A stretch of DNA of 64,000 bases from Pomphorhynchus laevis (taxonomy: Eukaryota; Acanthocephala; Palaeacanthocephala; Echinorhynchida; Pomphorhynchidae). Both the position numbers and the translations under genes were made by a program. The DNA is taken from assembly GCA_012934845.2 (NCBI GenBank), contig WNNJ02003615.1:43265-107264 (forward strand), in the 5' to 3' direction. This document shows positions 20,202 to 31,834 of this stretch, piece after piece; positions within the stretch are counted from its first letter, which is position 1; each line of letters starts with the position of its first letter. The notes beneath the pieces were generated by a model that was given only the letters and a program-made list of their open reading frames with translations, searched no databases and had not been told where the DNA came from.

Positions 20202-21262
20202 GACCGTTCCTTTCGCGTCTGTTCTAATTCATCATCCTTCCATCCCATCCCTATTTTTTACGGGGTCCCACAAGGTTCAGTCCTAGGACCCCTGCTTTTC
20301 TATCTTCTACTTGGCGATCACTCTCCGTTTACCAAACCTTAATCCTTTAGCGTCATGCAATACGCCAATTACATACTCATCTATGCTCATGCACCCGCCC
20401 ATCGCATACACGATATCGGCATTTCTGCTTCCAACTGTTTTTCTTCTATCTACAAACGTCTATTCCTTCTTCATCTCGTCCTAAACCCTGACAAGTCCAA
20501 AATAATGTGGATTATTTCCCGTCAACAAAACATATATCCTCTTAATGTATATTTTGCCTCATCAATCATCCCCATAGTCAAAATCTCAATTTCTTAGGCT
20601 TCCATTTTGATGATCACCTTTCCCTTAAACTCTTTGTCAGTGACGAGGTCCGCTCGTCTAACTTAATCCGCCATGACGTCCGCTGTATTCGGACCCATCG
20701 ACTTCCGTTCGTGTATGTCTCTTCTTTCACCTATTCTCATCCTTAAAATCAATTATTGCCTTAGCCTTTCACCAATTCTCCAAAATCCATCATCGTATCC
20801 TTGTAAGGCATCATCAACTCCAACGTTCGAGTGCTTCTACGTCTACGTCACTTCGCCCACACATCCACATATCTTGCCAACTCGCCGGGCTCACCATTCA
20901 CATTCGCATCCAACTCAGCCTTCTTCTCGTCATTTTTCGTCTCATCGATGTCGGATCCCCATAGTTCATCAACCTCCTTTTCTTAGATGACACTCGCCCT
21001 TCCTCTCTATAGCTGCGTTCCCGTCATTCCCTCTTATTCCACGTTCCCAATTACACCAACAACTACGGTCTCCTATCCTTTTTCGTTGCCGCTCCCTCAC
21101 CTAGAATACGCTCTCTCGTCGTTCGCCACGCTCTCTCCTTTATCACATTCAAATACCTCCTCCGTTCCCACTTTATCGACACATGATTTAGATTTTTGGT
21201 TTTTTTTCTCATGGTTATGTACGCGTGCGCCAGCGCGCATTTGTCACGTAAAAATAAACCCT
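20202..21262 (+). mobile_element. LINE family A, RT to 3' end (copy A4)
   Basis: Begins at atccgaccgttcctttcgcg in RT, passes GVPQGSVLGPL and a YANYILIYAHAPAHRIHDIG stretch (the catalytic YADD has become YANY), then LNPDKSKIMWI, and ends in the family C-terminus and gccagcgcgcatttgtcacgt plus AAAATAAA. Open stretches at 20355-20597, 20673-20990 and 20987-21307 lie in different frames, so several frameshifts have accumulated. Not functional. Confidence 0.85.
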
Positions 21263-21299
21263 TTTTATCAATCATCTACTAATAGCAGATTCCAGAAAA

Positions 21300-21960
21300 A
21301 GATGTAGAAGAAATGCTAAGGGTAAGGAAATAAAGCAATGAATTTCAAAAATTGTTATATACGATACATATTTGATTGCAGGTCTGATAGTGAACATATT
21401 CAAAATAAGAGAGGCGGGGAAGACTATAGGGCATCTTGTCAAAATTGTAATATTTGGCAATAATGATATGCACTACCACTATCCACAATGTTTTAAATGT
21501 CAGTAGTAGGGTCATTACTATAACATGTGGTCAGAGTGACGGATGCCGATGCTTACATTGTAGACAAGCTCACGAGTCAAGGAACTTCCCAAACAGAACG
21601 TCACAACCGAAGTGTTGAAATTGTTTGTGTGATCATAGAGCATACTCACATGCATGTAAAGAATTTTAAATTACATTATATGAGTGAATAATGAGAATGC
21701 AAGAGAAAATGAGAAGGCTCAAGCTTATGCTCATTTAACAAAAACAGCAATCGAATAGTCAAAATGCATCAGAAATAGGTATTTTGTAAGGTCGATTGCC
21801 GGATTTGGTAAATAAAGTATCCTTTATTGGGAAAGAAAACGGCGAGCTAATGAAAAGCTTATAGCAATAAAGATAAAGAGATAAAATCATTAAAAAAGTA
21901 AGCAGACCAATAACTACATTTTAATCAAATTAATAAAGAAAATGGTAAAATACGGGATAT
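21300..21960 (+). pseudogene. Remnant of a LINE ORF1 with CCHC zinc knuckles
   Basis: Around 21540-21670 the plus strand reads CRCLHCRQAHESRNF, then a broken C-NCLCDHRAYSHACKEF. The pattern CxxC....H and CxNC..DH.A....C..F is that of Jockey/I-type LINE ORF1 proteins, and the second knuckle resembles that of copy B7 (CSNCSGDHHSRSRKCRNF). It is followed by charged, Gln/Lys-rich text. Stops and frame changes are present. It may belong to family B or to the family C copy just downstream. Confidence 0.5.
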
Positions 21961-22084
21961 AGCCCGATGAATAGTAACGCTAGGCATAGTACGCGGTCTG
22001 GGAAAGTTCAGTATCTTGTAGTGTAAACGCTAGATTCACAATCGAAACCTACGCATTAAGCAAGAGAAGAATTATAGAGTTTAA

Positions 22085-22530
22085 ATTCTTTAAAAAGTGT
22101 GAAGCGATGACTATAACTTGCAGAAGACAATACGACCACATATATTATTATGAAAATTTACCAATAGAGATCGTATCAGCCCATAAAGATCTTGGAGTAT
22201 GGGTATGTGTCGATTTATCAACTAGGAATCATACTGAGTACATGTGTTCTAAAGTGCGTCGAATAGTGGGAGTACTCCGCCGTTCATTCGATAGATTAGT
22301 CTCAACTAGTTTTAAACTGCTTTCGGACGGGTTAATTAAGAGTTCGCTGTTATACGCTTCTGCTTCCATGTATCCAAATAATCTTGATAAACTTAAAAGT
22401 TTTGAATGTGTATATAGAAATGCAACTAAATTGGTTCCCTCTGTTAGTCATCTTTCATATGAAAATCGGTTAAAGACACTGGATGTAATCATCCATTCAT
22501 TATGCACTAATAAGGATTGATCTAAAAAAT
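22085..22530 (+). mobile_element. LINE family C, left part of a split copy (C1)
   Basis: Open from 22107 for 137 codons: KDLGVWVCVDLSTRNHTEYM, then SFKLLSDGLIKSSLLYASA and SHLSYENRLKTLDV. These match the C-terminal half of the family C ORF2 in copy C4 (YLGVWVTSNLSTKKHTDQ and LPYEDRLRSLGLETI). It is cut at about 22530 by the minus-strand family A copy A5 and resumes at 24766. Confidence 0.8.
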
Positions 22531-22534
22531 GATT

Positions 22535-24765
22535 TATTTTAACGTGGCAAATGCGTGCCAGCGCACGCTTACATGACCACAACAAAACAAGACTATGAAT
22601 CAGGTGTCGAGAAGGTGTGAACGGAGGTGTTTGAATGTGATAAAGGAGGGGGCGCGGCGGACGTCGAGAGGGAGTTGATTCCAGGCGAGTGAGGCGGCGA
22701 CGAGGAAGGATCGGAGACCGTAGTTGTTGGAGTAATTAGGAACGTGGAGTAAGAGGGTATGACAGGAACGAAGCGATAGCGAGGTTGGGCGAGTATCGTC
22801 TAAGAAAGGAGGGTTGATGAACGATAAGGAGCCGACAGCGATGAGACGAAAAGTAACGAGAAGAAGGCGGAGTTTGATGCGGATGTGGATGGTGGGCCAG
22901 GAGAGTTGGGCAAAATATGTGGATGTGTGATCGAAGCGACGGAGACGAAAGAGCACTCGAACGGCGGTGTTGATTATTCGTTGTAGGGGTAGGATGATGG
23001 ATTTTGGAGAATTGGCGAAAAGGCTAAGGCAGTAATCGATTTTAGGGAAAAGAAGCGATGAAAGAAGAGACATACAAGAACGGAAGTCGATAAGGGGGCG
23101 GATACGGCGGATGTCACGGAGAATTAAGTTAGATGAGCGGACCTTGTCACGGACGAAGGGTTTAAGGGAAAGGTGATCATCGAAATGGAAGCCTAAGAAA
23201 GTGAGATTGTGGACTATGGGGATGATCGATGAGGCAAAATGTACAGTGGGAGGAGATATGTTTGGTTTACGGGGGAGGATCCACATTATTTTAGACTTTT
23301 CGGGGTTTAGAACGAGATGGAGATTGGAAAGACGTTTGTAGATAGAAGAAAGACAGTTGGAGGCAGAAATGCAAATATCGTGTATGCGATGTGCGGGTGC
23401 ATGAGCATAGATTAGAATGTCATCGGCGTATTGCATAACCTTAAAGGAGTGAGGTTTGATAAACGGAGATAGATCGCCAAGCAGAAGAGAGAAAATCAGG
23501 GGACCTAGGACTGAACCTTGTTGGACTCCGCAAAAAAATAGGGATGGGAGGGGAGGATGATGAATTAGAACAGACGCGAAAGGAACGGTCGGATAGATAT
23601 GAGGCGAACCATGCTACGGAGGAGGAAGAAAATCCGTAATCATAACGAAGGCGAGAAAGGAGGACGGAGTGGTCGACAATGTCGAATGCGGAGGAGAGGT
23701 CGAGGGAGATGAGAACACTATATAGAGCCTTGTCTCGAGAAATGAGTAAGTCGTTGTACACTTTTATGCATGCGATTTCTGTCGAGTGATTAGAGCGGAA
23801 AGCGGATTGGAAAGGAGGTACAGATTGGATGAGGAGAGATAAGCGTTGATTTGTATTAAGATGAGGCGTTCTAAGAGCTTAGAAAGAGTAGGGAGTTGTG
23901 AAATGGGGCGATAGCTAGAATGAAGGGAGGGGTCGAGCGATTGTTTCTTAAGGAGGGGACGAACGATTGCGGATTTTCAGTGTGAAGGAAAGATACGACT
24001 GCGGATGGACGAGTTAAACAAGGTTGTGAGAAATGGGGATATCGATGAGCATATAGATTTTAATATGTGAGTAGGCAGGGGATCGGCAGGTGAGGTTTTG
24101 TTGGGCAAGGACATGAGGACAGATGATACTTCTGTAGGTGAGACAGGGAGAAGATGAAAGAGTTCCGGAAGGATGAGATTAGACTGGGCAGAGTGGGATA
24201 GGATGGAGACCGGGGTGTGAGAGAGCAACGTGGATACTTTAGTCTGGAGAAATGACGAATAATCATTGGCATTGATGTTGCACGGCGAAGAGGAGCGAGC
24301 AAGGATTGAGTTAAAAGTATGCCAGAGAGTCTTAGAGTTGAATGAAGTGATGATTTTATGCTGCCAGAAGGAGTTGCATTTGGTACGTAGTAGGTTGAGA
24401 TGAGACCGGCGAAGAGCAAGATAGGAATCACGGAAAGACGGAGTGATCGAGCGGAAATTACGTCTGAGAGAGCGGTGATAGACTCGAAAAAGATGGCGGA
24501 GTCGACGCTTTGATAGTAGGCATTGGTTGTCAAACCATGGGGTACGGTGCAAGCGATGGTGTGGGTGAGACTTGAAGGGCAAGAGAATATCGAGAGTGGA
24601 TGTGAGTTCAGAGTCGAAAAGAAAGGCGAGATCGTGAGGAGATGAATATGTTATTGTGGGTAATGATAGAGATGATTTGAGTAAGGCAGAGCGGAGAAGG
24701 GAGAGGTCAAGATTTCTCCAAGGGCGACGTAGGATTGTAGGTGTGTGAGGAGGGGTTTAGTATAG
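22535..24765 (-). mobile_element. LINE family A, RT-bearing copy inserted in C1 (copy A5)
   Basis: On the minus strand it runs from the linker between endonuclease and RT to the 3' end tail. Open stretches: 24582-23977 (WFDNQCLLSKRRLRHLFRVY through SPADPLPTHILKSI), 23761-23441 (LISLDLSSAFDIVDHSVLLS, YLSDRSFRVCS) and 23436-22600 (QYADDILIYAHAPA, LNPEKSKIMWI, LRRFDHTSTYFAQ). The catalytic ADD is intact. One frameshift just after PIPIF (a run of seven T) spoils GVQQGSVLGPL, and other breaks lie between 23761 and 23977. The endonuclease is absent (5' truncation), so this copy was dead on arrival. RT order and the PADPLP and DLSSAFD text suggest the CR1/L2 group. Confidence 0.9.
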
Positions 24766-25115
24766 AATATTCTCCATGATTGTAATCAGCCCCTTAAGGA
24801 TTTTTTAGAATTAAGGGATCAGTCTTCATTACGAGACCATTCTTGTATGTTGAAGAGAAATAGATTTGATCGAGGCCGAATTAGATGTCTCCGTGGACAT
24901 GTTATTCAAACGTAGAATAGCCTTTCTTAAAGAAACCGTATCGAGAGGAAGAATTTCAAAATGTAAGAACGGACTGGAAGTAGACCCGGCAGTAAATATC
25001 CTCAAGACACTATATAATTAATTGACTTTCAAACTATTTAATTTTATTTGTATTTGTGATGGAACTGTAAGAGCCTTTGGCCCATTTTGTTGTCAATTTA
25101 TTATAATAAGTATAT
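24766..25115 (+). mobile_element. LINE family C, right part of the split copy (C1)
   Basis: Reads LRDQSSLRDHSCMLKRNRF, then RGRIRCLRGHVIQT, comparable with the RSRVQLRGSNVLRGH segment of copy C4, and ends with an untranslated stretch and a tttattataataagta tail typical of the family. It completes the C-terminus interrupted at 22530. Confidence 0.7.
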
Positions 25116-25764
25116 ATATCTTGTCAGCTGGAATATGGAATCGTTGGGACCTAGTAAAATATTTCCAGTGATGAGGGAGATATTATTCTATAATTGGAGG
25201 TCATATTTTATGAAGCTAAAATATAAATCATCACGCTTATTTGCAGTTTTATGCAATTCGTAGTATTTTTTAGTACTAGTACGTTATGTAACTTTTGTTT
25301 TTATATGTAACAAAAACCCATATTATGGTATTTTGCTATTACAGTGTTATTACAATGTAAAAAGTTTCTACAATGGAGGAACAAAATCAATTTCGAACGA
25401 TCGGTCATTGAATAATGTCTTAAAGCAACGTGAACTTGACATTAATCCTAGTTGAACACAGGCTCAAGCGATATAGTATCACTAATATTCTCGATATCAT
25501 TCTTTTCTAAATGCTATTGGAGAACAGCCTTCGGAAGTAACGTGCTTATTGATAAATCATATATAGACAAACATCTCAAACATAGGTCACTGCACAACAT
25601 AAGAAACTGCAATAAATGCATTTACCAGCCTTTTTGTCAATAAAAATGACATCAAAATACGACCATTGATCAATTTACAAATCAATTGAAACTTGTGTAA
25701 CAATATTATCCTAAATACACAACTGCACTCGAACAGCACGATAAATTCCTATGAGATGAATACA
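25116..25764. other. Unrecognised sequence
   Basis: A 63-codon open stretch at 25452-25643 (with FGSNVLIDKSYIDKHLKHRS) resembles nothing I can name. No repeat ends are seen. Confidence 0.3.
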
Positions 25765-26035
25765 TAGCCGGATTATCTTCAGATAAAATTCTGAAATATT
25801 CTGATACATCGTCTGTTATTTATTAGTCAATTCATAAAAATTGACTTTTATTTTAAATTTCAATTTTTATTTTAACTTGATATAAATTATATAAAATCTT
25901 ATATAAAAATTATGTATTATTTATAATTATTTAATTATTTAATTACTAAATTTTGATATAGCATTATTATTAATTTTTTAATTTTTTAATTATCTTAAAT
26001 ACATAGACTCAGTTAGCTGATTTGATTCATCGCTG
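25765..26035 (+). repeat. Dispersed repeat, copy 3
   Basis: Shares gatacatcgtctgttatttat, tagtcaattcataaaaattg, a TTTTATTTTAAATTT run and the end acatagactcagttagctga with copies at 1965 and 17080. It lacks the cctgataac block at its left. Confidence 0.55.
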
Positions 26036-26039
26036 GAGA

Positions 26040-27300
26040 TATTGACAAAGAAAAGGCATAATAGATGATTCGATCAATAGAAGCCGCGCAAGAACATGCC
26101 TTATTATTTTCAAGCAGCAACCCGAATCGACAAACTCGATATTAAATACCATACAAGACATGCCCATATTAGATACAAAATAGGAAAATTAGTGTTCGAT
26201 GTCAATAAGAAGTATCAATAAGAAACAGAAATATTACCTTTGTGGAAACTATCTACACAGTCGCGATCTATGCCCATCTCAAAACGTTTTATGCCGTGAG
26301 TGCTTAAATAAAGGGTATTTCGCAAATTTATGCAGATCGAACGTATTCTTATTGAGTCAATTGTCATGCAGTGATGCTCGAGAACTATCATATCCGTCGA
26401 GGCCTTTGTTAGAACACATAGCTTTATTTATATATCCACGTGTATGGGTATTTATCCTGATTTGGCTAACATTAGCAGTACTGCAGATTTTGTAGATTGT
26501 CAAGTCGCTAAGGCTGAATTATTCCGACTAAAGCGACGCTTAAATACCACATCATTGCAAATAGTAGTTATTCCTAGAAAATAGCATATTATAGTACAAT
26601 TGACTTTGCTCTCAAGGCAATCAATATCGATGTAAAACATTCTTCGTAATGCCGAATCTTTGTACTTCCTTTATTCTGAGTAAACCGTTTATTCAATTTT
26701 ATTCGTCTATTGAAATTCAATAGTACATATAATCCATTGATACTTGTTCAGCTTAAAGTAATGCATGCCGATTAACCTATACTCTTACCGGACGAAACAG
26801 CTACTTGGGAGCATTTCGCAACAAAATCTCGCCGATTTACACACGACGAATCAAGTTTTATCAACTTCGACCAAACTCTGCCAGCTTCTAAATTGTCGGA
26901 TGATAATTAAAACTTCAATAATCCACTATAATTGAATTCGTAGGTAAACATATTATTGTTGTGACTATAATCACAAAACATGTACCGAGGGACGTATCGG
27001 AATTATGAATTAAAACTTTAGAGATAAAATATAGACTTATTAAGATTATGAGTTTCACACAACTTAGAGTTTTACGGATATGAGTTACAACTGTATCGAC
27101 AACACGTCTGCAACATCATTACACACACATACCAAGTATAGCGCAATGAGAGAACGCATCTGGTGGCTAGCCAAGGTTTTGTGTGAAAAAGTTATTTGCG
27201 TTCTAAACTTCGCCTGTACGAATGAAGCATCCTATTGACTAAGTACGCAATCAATTGAATAAGAGAACTTTAGTCTCACCCCAAACGAATAATCTGCCAT
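26040..27300 (+). mobile_element. LTR-retrotransposon relic, Ty3/Gypsy-like gag-protease region
   Basis: Around 26230-26340 there are two zinc-knuckle-like blocks, with CGNYLHSRDLCPSQNVLC and CLNKGYFANLCRS, as in the nucleocapsid end of Ty3/Gypsy gag. Text at about 26490-26660 (DCQVAKAELF, LNTTSLQIVV) is compatible with a retropepsin region. A weak block at 27130-27180 (SAMRERIWWLAKV) may come from an integrase. The relic is badly broken and old; no terminal repeats were found. Treated as a fossil. Confidence 0.45.
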
Positions 27301-27713
27301 CCCGATGTTTATGCAACGTTTAGGCAAATTTCTCACATATATTGTCATCTATTGCGTGGAGGGCTCTAAACGATATGTCATGACATAATAAGAGATATCA
27401 CTACTTGAGAGTTGACATCGGTTTACCTTAGAATAGGTGTCGAACTTAGTTTGGATTAAGTTTATGAAAGTTTAAGTTTTAAGAGAAAGAAAACAAAGCG
27501 TGAAGACGGAGCATAACTTGATATTGTTTTTAACAGACTACTTGAAGTCGATTCAAGTGGACTTTTGTTGCATGTCGACACCGGTGAAAGCTTGCAACGA
27601 TTTCTAGAACGTATTGTACGAATACAATTGATCAAATCAGCATCAAATTCTTATGCAAAAGTGTAGTTATCGCTTGAAACGTATAAATGAATTTGTTTTC
27701 GAAATTTGTGATG
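27301..27713. other. Unrecognised sequence
   Basis: Could be further decay of the LTR relic to its left, but no family text is visible. Confidence 0.3.
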
Positions 27714-27924
27714 ACACTACACGTTGCTTTAATCCTATCTATATGCCAACAGCAGTACACTGCATTCCAGTATAGGTGAACCTCATCAGCTACTGATCCA
27801 ATACCTACGTTTCACGTTTTGGTTTTTTTAATGTTGGCTAACGTAGGTATTGAGTCAGTAGCTGATGAGGTTTACCATTACTAAAATGTAGTTTACTGCT
27901 GTTAGATTACATATTGGATTAAAG
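27714..27924. mobile_element. Fold-back element, split by a hAT insertion
   Basis: Left arm about 27714-27811, right arm about 27839-27924, continuing past the hAT at 30719-30740. The arms share acagcagta, ggt(a/g)aacctcatcagctac and caatacctacgtt and, outside the hAT, a caacgtg block. The loop is about 27 nt. Arm identity is roughly 80 percent by eye. Its age is greater than that of the hAT, which used gattaaag in the right arm as target. Confidence 0.7.
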
Positions 27925-30710
27925 CAGGGGTCTCCAAACTTTCCAGCCTTAGGGCCATACTTATTAATCCAGTAAGTTCCGAGGGCCAAACCATATTATC
28001 ATTGTTGCCGGTGGTAAAAAGTGGAATAGTCTACTTATGAAAAAAAATCTGAAAAAGTACTCGACGTTTAAAAAAGGCTGCAAATCGGACTAAAGTCCAC
28101 AAAATGCATCTACTGCTAATTATAAATTTTCTGCCATTATCTGTAATTTATGTATCAGCCGTAGAGTACGAGCCATGAGAAGTAACGTGACACGACATCT
28201 GGTGGTTGCAAGCGGAAATAGGCAGTACCTTCTATCTCCAACAGATGGCGCTAATAGCGCGTACAGAATAATCTCTTTTGTTCGAGAAAGTTCTACTGTC
28301 TTCCACACACACTTCAAGATGGTAGTAATTGGAATATATAAGAAGGCTAGTGTCGCAACCACAAGTCAGTTCCTATGATACCATTGTGAAATAAAATAGT
28401 GCGTACCTCCTTAAAACGTGGTTGTGCGTGTTTCAGTTTAAGACATCTTTGTTACAGTATTTTTATTTAATTGTTGCTCTTGTGTGTGATTTAGTAGTAT
28501 GGAAAAGAAGCGAAAAATTGATAGTGAATGCAGAAAATTCAAAGATCAGTGGAGCATTCAGTATTTCGTAATTGAGTCCAGTAACAAGGCGCTGTGTTTG
28601 ATTTGCAATGAAAGCATAGCCGTTCTCAAAGAATATAACATTAAACGTCATTATGAAGCAAAACATTTTGAAAATTACTCAAAATATACAGGAAGTTCGC
28701 GGACAGAAAAATTCAAAGCAATGAAGCGCGGATTGAAATCGCAGCAATCTTCATTTACAAAACTCAAAACTGAACAAGAGGCAGCAACTCGTGCCAGCTT
28801 CCGTGTGGCTCTTGAAATAGCAAAACGTGGAAAACCATTCACCGATGGAGAAATGATTAAAGAATGCATAAATGCAGTAGCCGAAGAAATGTGGCCTGAA
28901 AAGGTAAATTCATTAAAAACTGTCAGCTTGTCGGCAAACACTGTGGCTCCAAGGGTAGAAAACATCGCTGAAAATACATCCTCTCAACTGTTCGACAAAA
29001 ATGGACATGTTGAGCGGTTTTCTTTGGCCTTGGATGAGTCAACGGATGTGACAGACACTGCTCAAGTGTTGATTTATATTCGAGGAGTAGATAAAAACCA
29101 TGAAATGCATAAAGAACTTTTTGATATGTATAGTATTCATGGGACAACTACTGGTGCAGATATTTTTAAAGGAGTTGAAATGACCATTAATTAAAAGAGA
29201 ACCTTCGATGGAAAAACTTGAAATGCATTACAACTGATGGAGGCAAAAACATGAGTGGGAAAGATAAAGGAGTAGTCGCTCTTGTGTCAAAAGATGTAGA
29301 AAATGACGGTGGTTAAAAACCATTAGTCTTACATTGTATCATTCATCAACAGTCTTTGTGCGGAAAATATTTGAATATGTCTAAAGTTCTGAAACCAGTC
29401 ATATCAACCGTTAATTTTATCAAGACTTTTGGGCTGAATCATCGACAATTCCGACAATTTATTGAAGAGATTGGAGAAAATGACTTGCCTTATCATACTG
29501 CCGTACGTTGGCTTAGTTGTGGGAAAGTCCTTCAGCGCTTTTTTGAACTTCAAGCAGTGATCGAAATTTTTTTGAATGAAAATCATCGCCCTCTTACTGA
29601 ATTACAAAACAACGCATGGCTGTGGAAGTTAACATTCTATGTTGATCTGACAAAACATGTGAACAAACTGAATTTGAGATTGCAAGAAGACCAGAATCTT
29701 CCTGATTTATACACTAATATCAAATCATTCCGGAAGAAATTGATACTGTTTCAATCACAACTACGAAGCAAATGTTTTCCAAATTTTTAAGCATGTGAAA
29801 TGTTCAGCCACACCACTGAGACTGAGTTTCCTATATATTTTGCAATCGAAACTTTGAGTTCTTTGAAAACAAATTTTGATACGCGTTTCTCGAACTTTGA
29901 TTTCATTGCGAATCAAATTAAGATTTTCCAGAATCCTTTTGATGCTGACATTGAAACCCTAGCCTCTGAACTTCAAATTGAAATGATTGATCTACAGTGC
30001 AGTGATATAATTAAGAGCAAATATCAAAACTCATCATTGTTGGAATTTTATAAGAGTCTTCCACTGCCACAATTTTCTAATTTGCATAAATTTGCTCGTG
30101 GGCTGTTTTCTGTTTTTGGCACTACTTATTTGTGTGAGAAGACCTTCTCCAAAATGAAGTACATAAAAAATGCTTACAGATCTAAATTAACCGACGAGAA
30201 TCTTAAATCCATTTTAATAATTGGTACAAGTAAAATTAGTTTACAACTTAAAACTATTATCAGTGGAAAATCTCAGTTACACAAATTTCATTAGTATTTA
30301 ATATGTCAGTATGCATGTAATAAGTTGTGTTTTAATTTAAAATGTATGAAATTTAGTTGGATTCATTTCAATAATTTGTTAGTTATTATATACTGAAGTT
30401 AAATATTCTGCATATTATACATGTCTTTACTTATTACAATTCCGTGTTTCTTTATCCAACTTATTACAAAAACAAAAACAATAAGCCTACAACAATGTTA
30501 TTAGTAGTTAGCCCAGGACCATATCAATATAGAAGTTATCTTTATAATTATTCAACATAAAATTTGAATACTTCAGTGAACTTAAGTTAATTTGCTAGAA
30601 AAAAAATATGTGCTATAAAAGGAGTTTTCAAGTATGCTAGCTCTCCGCGGGCCAGAAAAAATCTGTAAGTGGCCGGATGTGGCCCGCGGGCCGTAGTTTG
30701 GAGACCCCTG
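27925..30710 (+). mobile_element. hAT DNA transposon, ends complete, transposase broken
   Basis: 2786 bp. The terminal inverted repeat caggggtctccaaact is perfect over 16 bp at both ends, flanked by an 8-bp target duplication matching at 7 of 8 (gattaaag and gattaaac). Subterminal text ggccata and gggccgca-like repeats (ggcccgcgggcc at right) are typical of hAT/Charlie-type elements. One transposase gene fills 28499-30294. It lies inside a fold-back element. Because ends, target duplication and most of the gene survive, it is younger than the hAT at 2836-5174. Confidence 0.95.
28499..30294 (+). pseudogene. hAT transposase (GTF2IRD2/ZBED5-like), about 598 codons with three breaks
   Basis: Start ATG at 28499. 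A BED-like finger occupies residues about 20-62 (YFVIESSNKALCLICNESIA, then HYEAKH; Cx2C...H4H). The RNase H-like fold follows, with LALDESTDVTDTAQVLIYIR (first Asp, near residue 180) and CITTDGGKNMSG (second Asp region, about 29224). HTAVRWLSCGKVLQRFFEL (from 29497) is the signature shared with ZBED5-type proteins. The C-terminus has FGTTYLCEKTFSKMKYIKNA and YRSKLTDENLKS, the hATC dimer region. Breaks: a frameshift near 29185-29191 and in-frame TAA codons at 29314-29316 and 29788-29790. The reading is otherwise clean, so loss of function looks fairly recent. As a group, such transposases bind the element ends and cut and paste the DNA. Confidence 0.93.
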
Positions 30711-30740
30711 GATTAAACCAACGTGCTTTGTCATTAAAAA

Positions 30741-31834
30741 TTTCAATTATAACGGTAACCGCACAATTAAATTAACTTAAAAATTTGGTTTTTATTATGT
30801 CGATCTGCTTCAATGTATTTTCGGACCTTTAAATCAAACTATGATTGACCAACCTGTTTCATAACTAATGACGATACCATTAATGAATAGGCAAAATATG
30901 TCAACTAGAAGCAATTACACCGTTCGAAATTATATGTGCACCTTTTCAATTGTTAGAAAATATAGAAACGTTTACTTATAAGGAAACCATTTGCGGGTAA
31001 CACAGGAAATTCTTGTAAATTAAATATATTGTAAAAACCAGACAACCTATAAATACCGAAATCATAAAAAGTAGACAACGTATTGAGCGCTGCTCAAAAG
31101 TTGCATCACTACTATAATAAAAACGTTTAATAAATTTAAAAAATTAAATTTAAAATGAGGCTTAGTAGTTTCCAGTATTTTCAAACGATTCCCTCCATTT
31201 ATCAGTTTATATTTAAAGATCTTCAAAGATCGAACGTTGATTATTTCGGAGTGTATTGAATTTCACAATTCGACACTGCTTTGATTGAATTTCACTGTTT
31301 ATTATTAATAATCCTTCGACGGAATAAGACCAACGAATGTCCGCTTAAATTGCGACTCCAATGAAGAAGGAAGAAAATTCTCAAAACATGTGTGGGTGCA
31401 ATGCTCTCCTTGTCGCACAGGCATTTGCTAATCTAAGTGTTTTCAGTGGCTTCAAGCCTAAATTAACAGTCGATTGTTTAAGACAGTGAGCGCATTAGCT
31501 TGGCAAGCCTAGTTGCTCTACACTGAACACTATCTAACCTATTTGATTCGTTAGTTGTACAGCTGGATCCATCCTGCTAGATCTTTAACGTACTTAGAAG
31601 TATCAATACACATACTATCGCGCTGATAGTTAAACTCTGTAGAATGATTATATGTATTTGAATGCACATATTTGGCCAAATTTATGCGAAGATGATTTGC
31701 ATGCGATCACTTATTCAAACTTAGTAGGTTCATATAATAATGTTTGCTTAATAAAATTAAACAAGGAAATAAAAAAGTCACAGAAAATAAATAATCATCA
31801 CTACAGAAAACGGAAGAAGCAGTCAGGAACTTCG
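30741..31834. other. Unrecognised sequence
   Basis: Includes ccatttgcgggtaac at 30987-31001, a 15-nt part of the motif at 5616, 13264 and 14141. An open stretch at 31652-31837 has a Lys-rich end and no known domain. Confidence 0.35.

Noticed and set aside
27783-27870. CTGATGAGG in both arms of the fold-back element, possible hammerhead
   Set aside because: The box is there, but no GAAA strand or NUH site pairs with it. The inverted arms alone explain the symmetry.
28120-28378. Overlapping open frames on both strands upstream of the hAT transposase
   Set aside because: They lie in the 5' untranslated part of the hAT element and resemble no protein. Both strands being open is chance.
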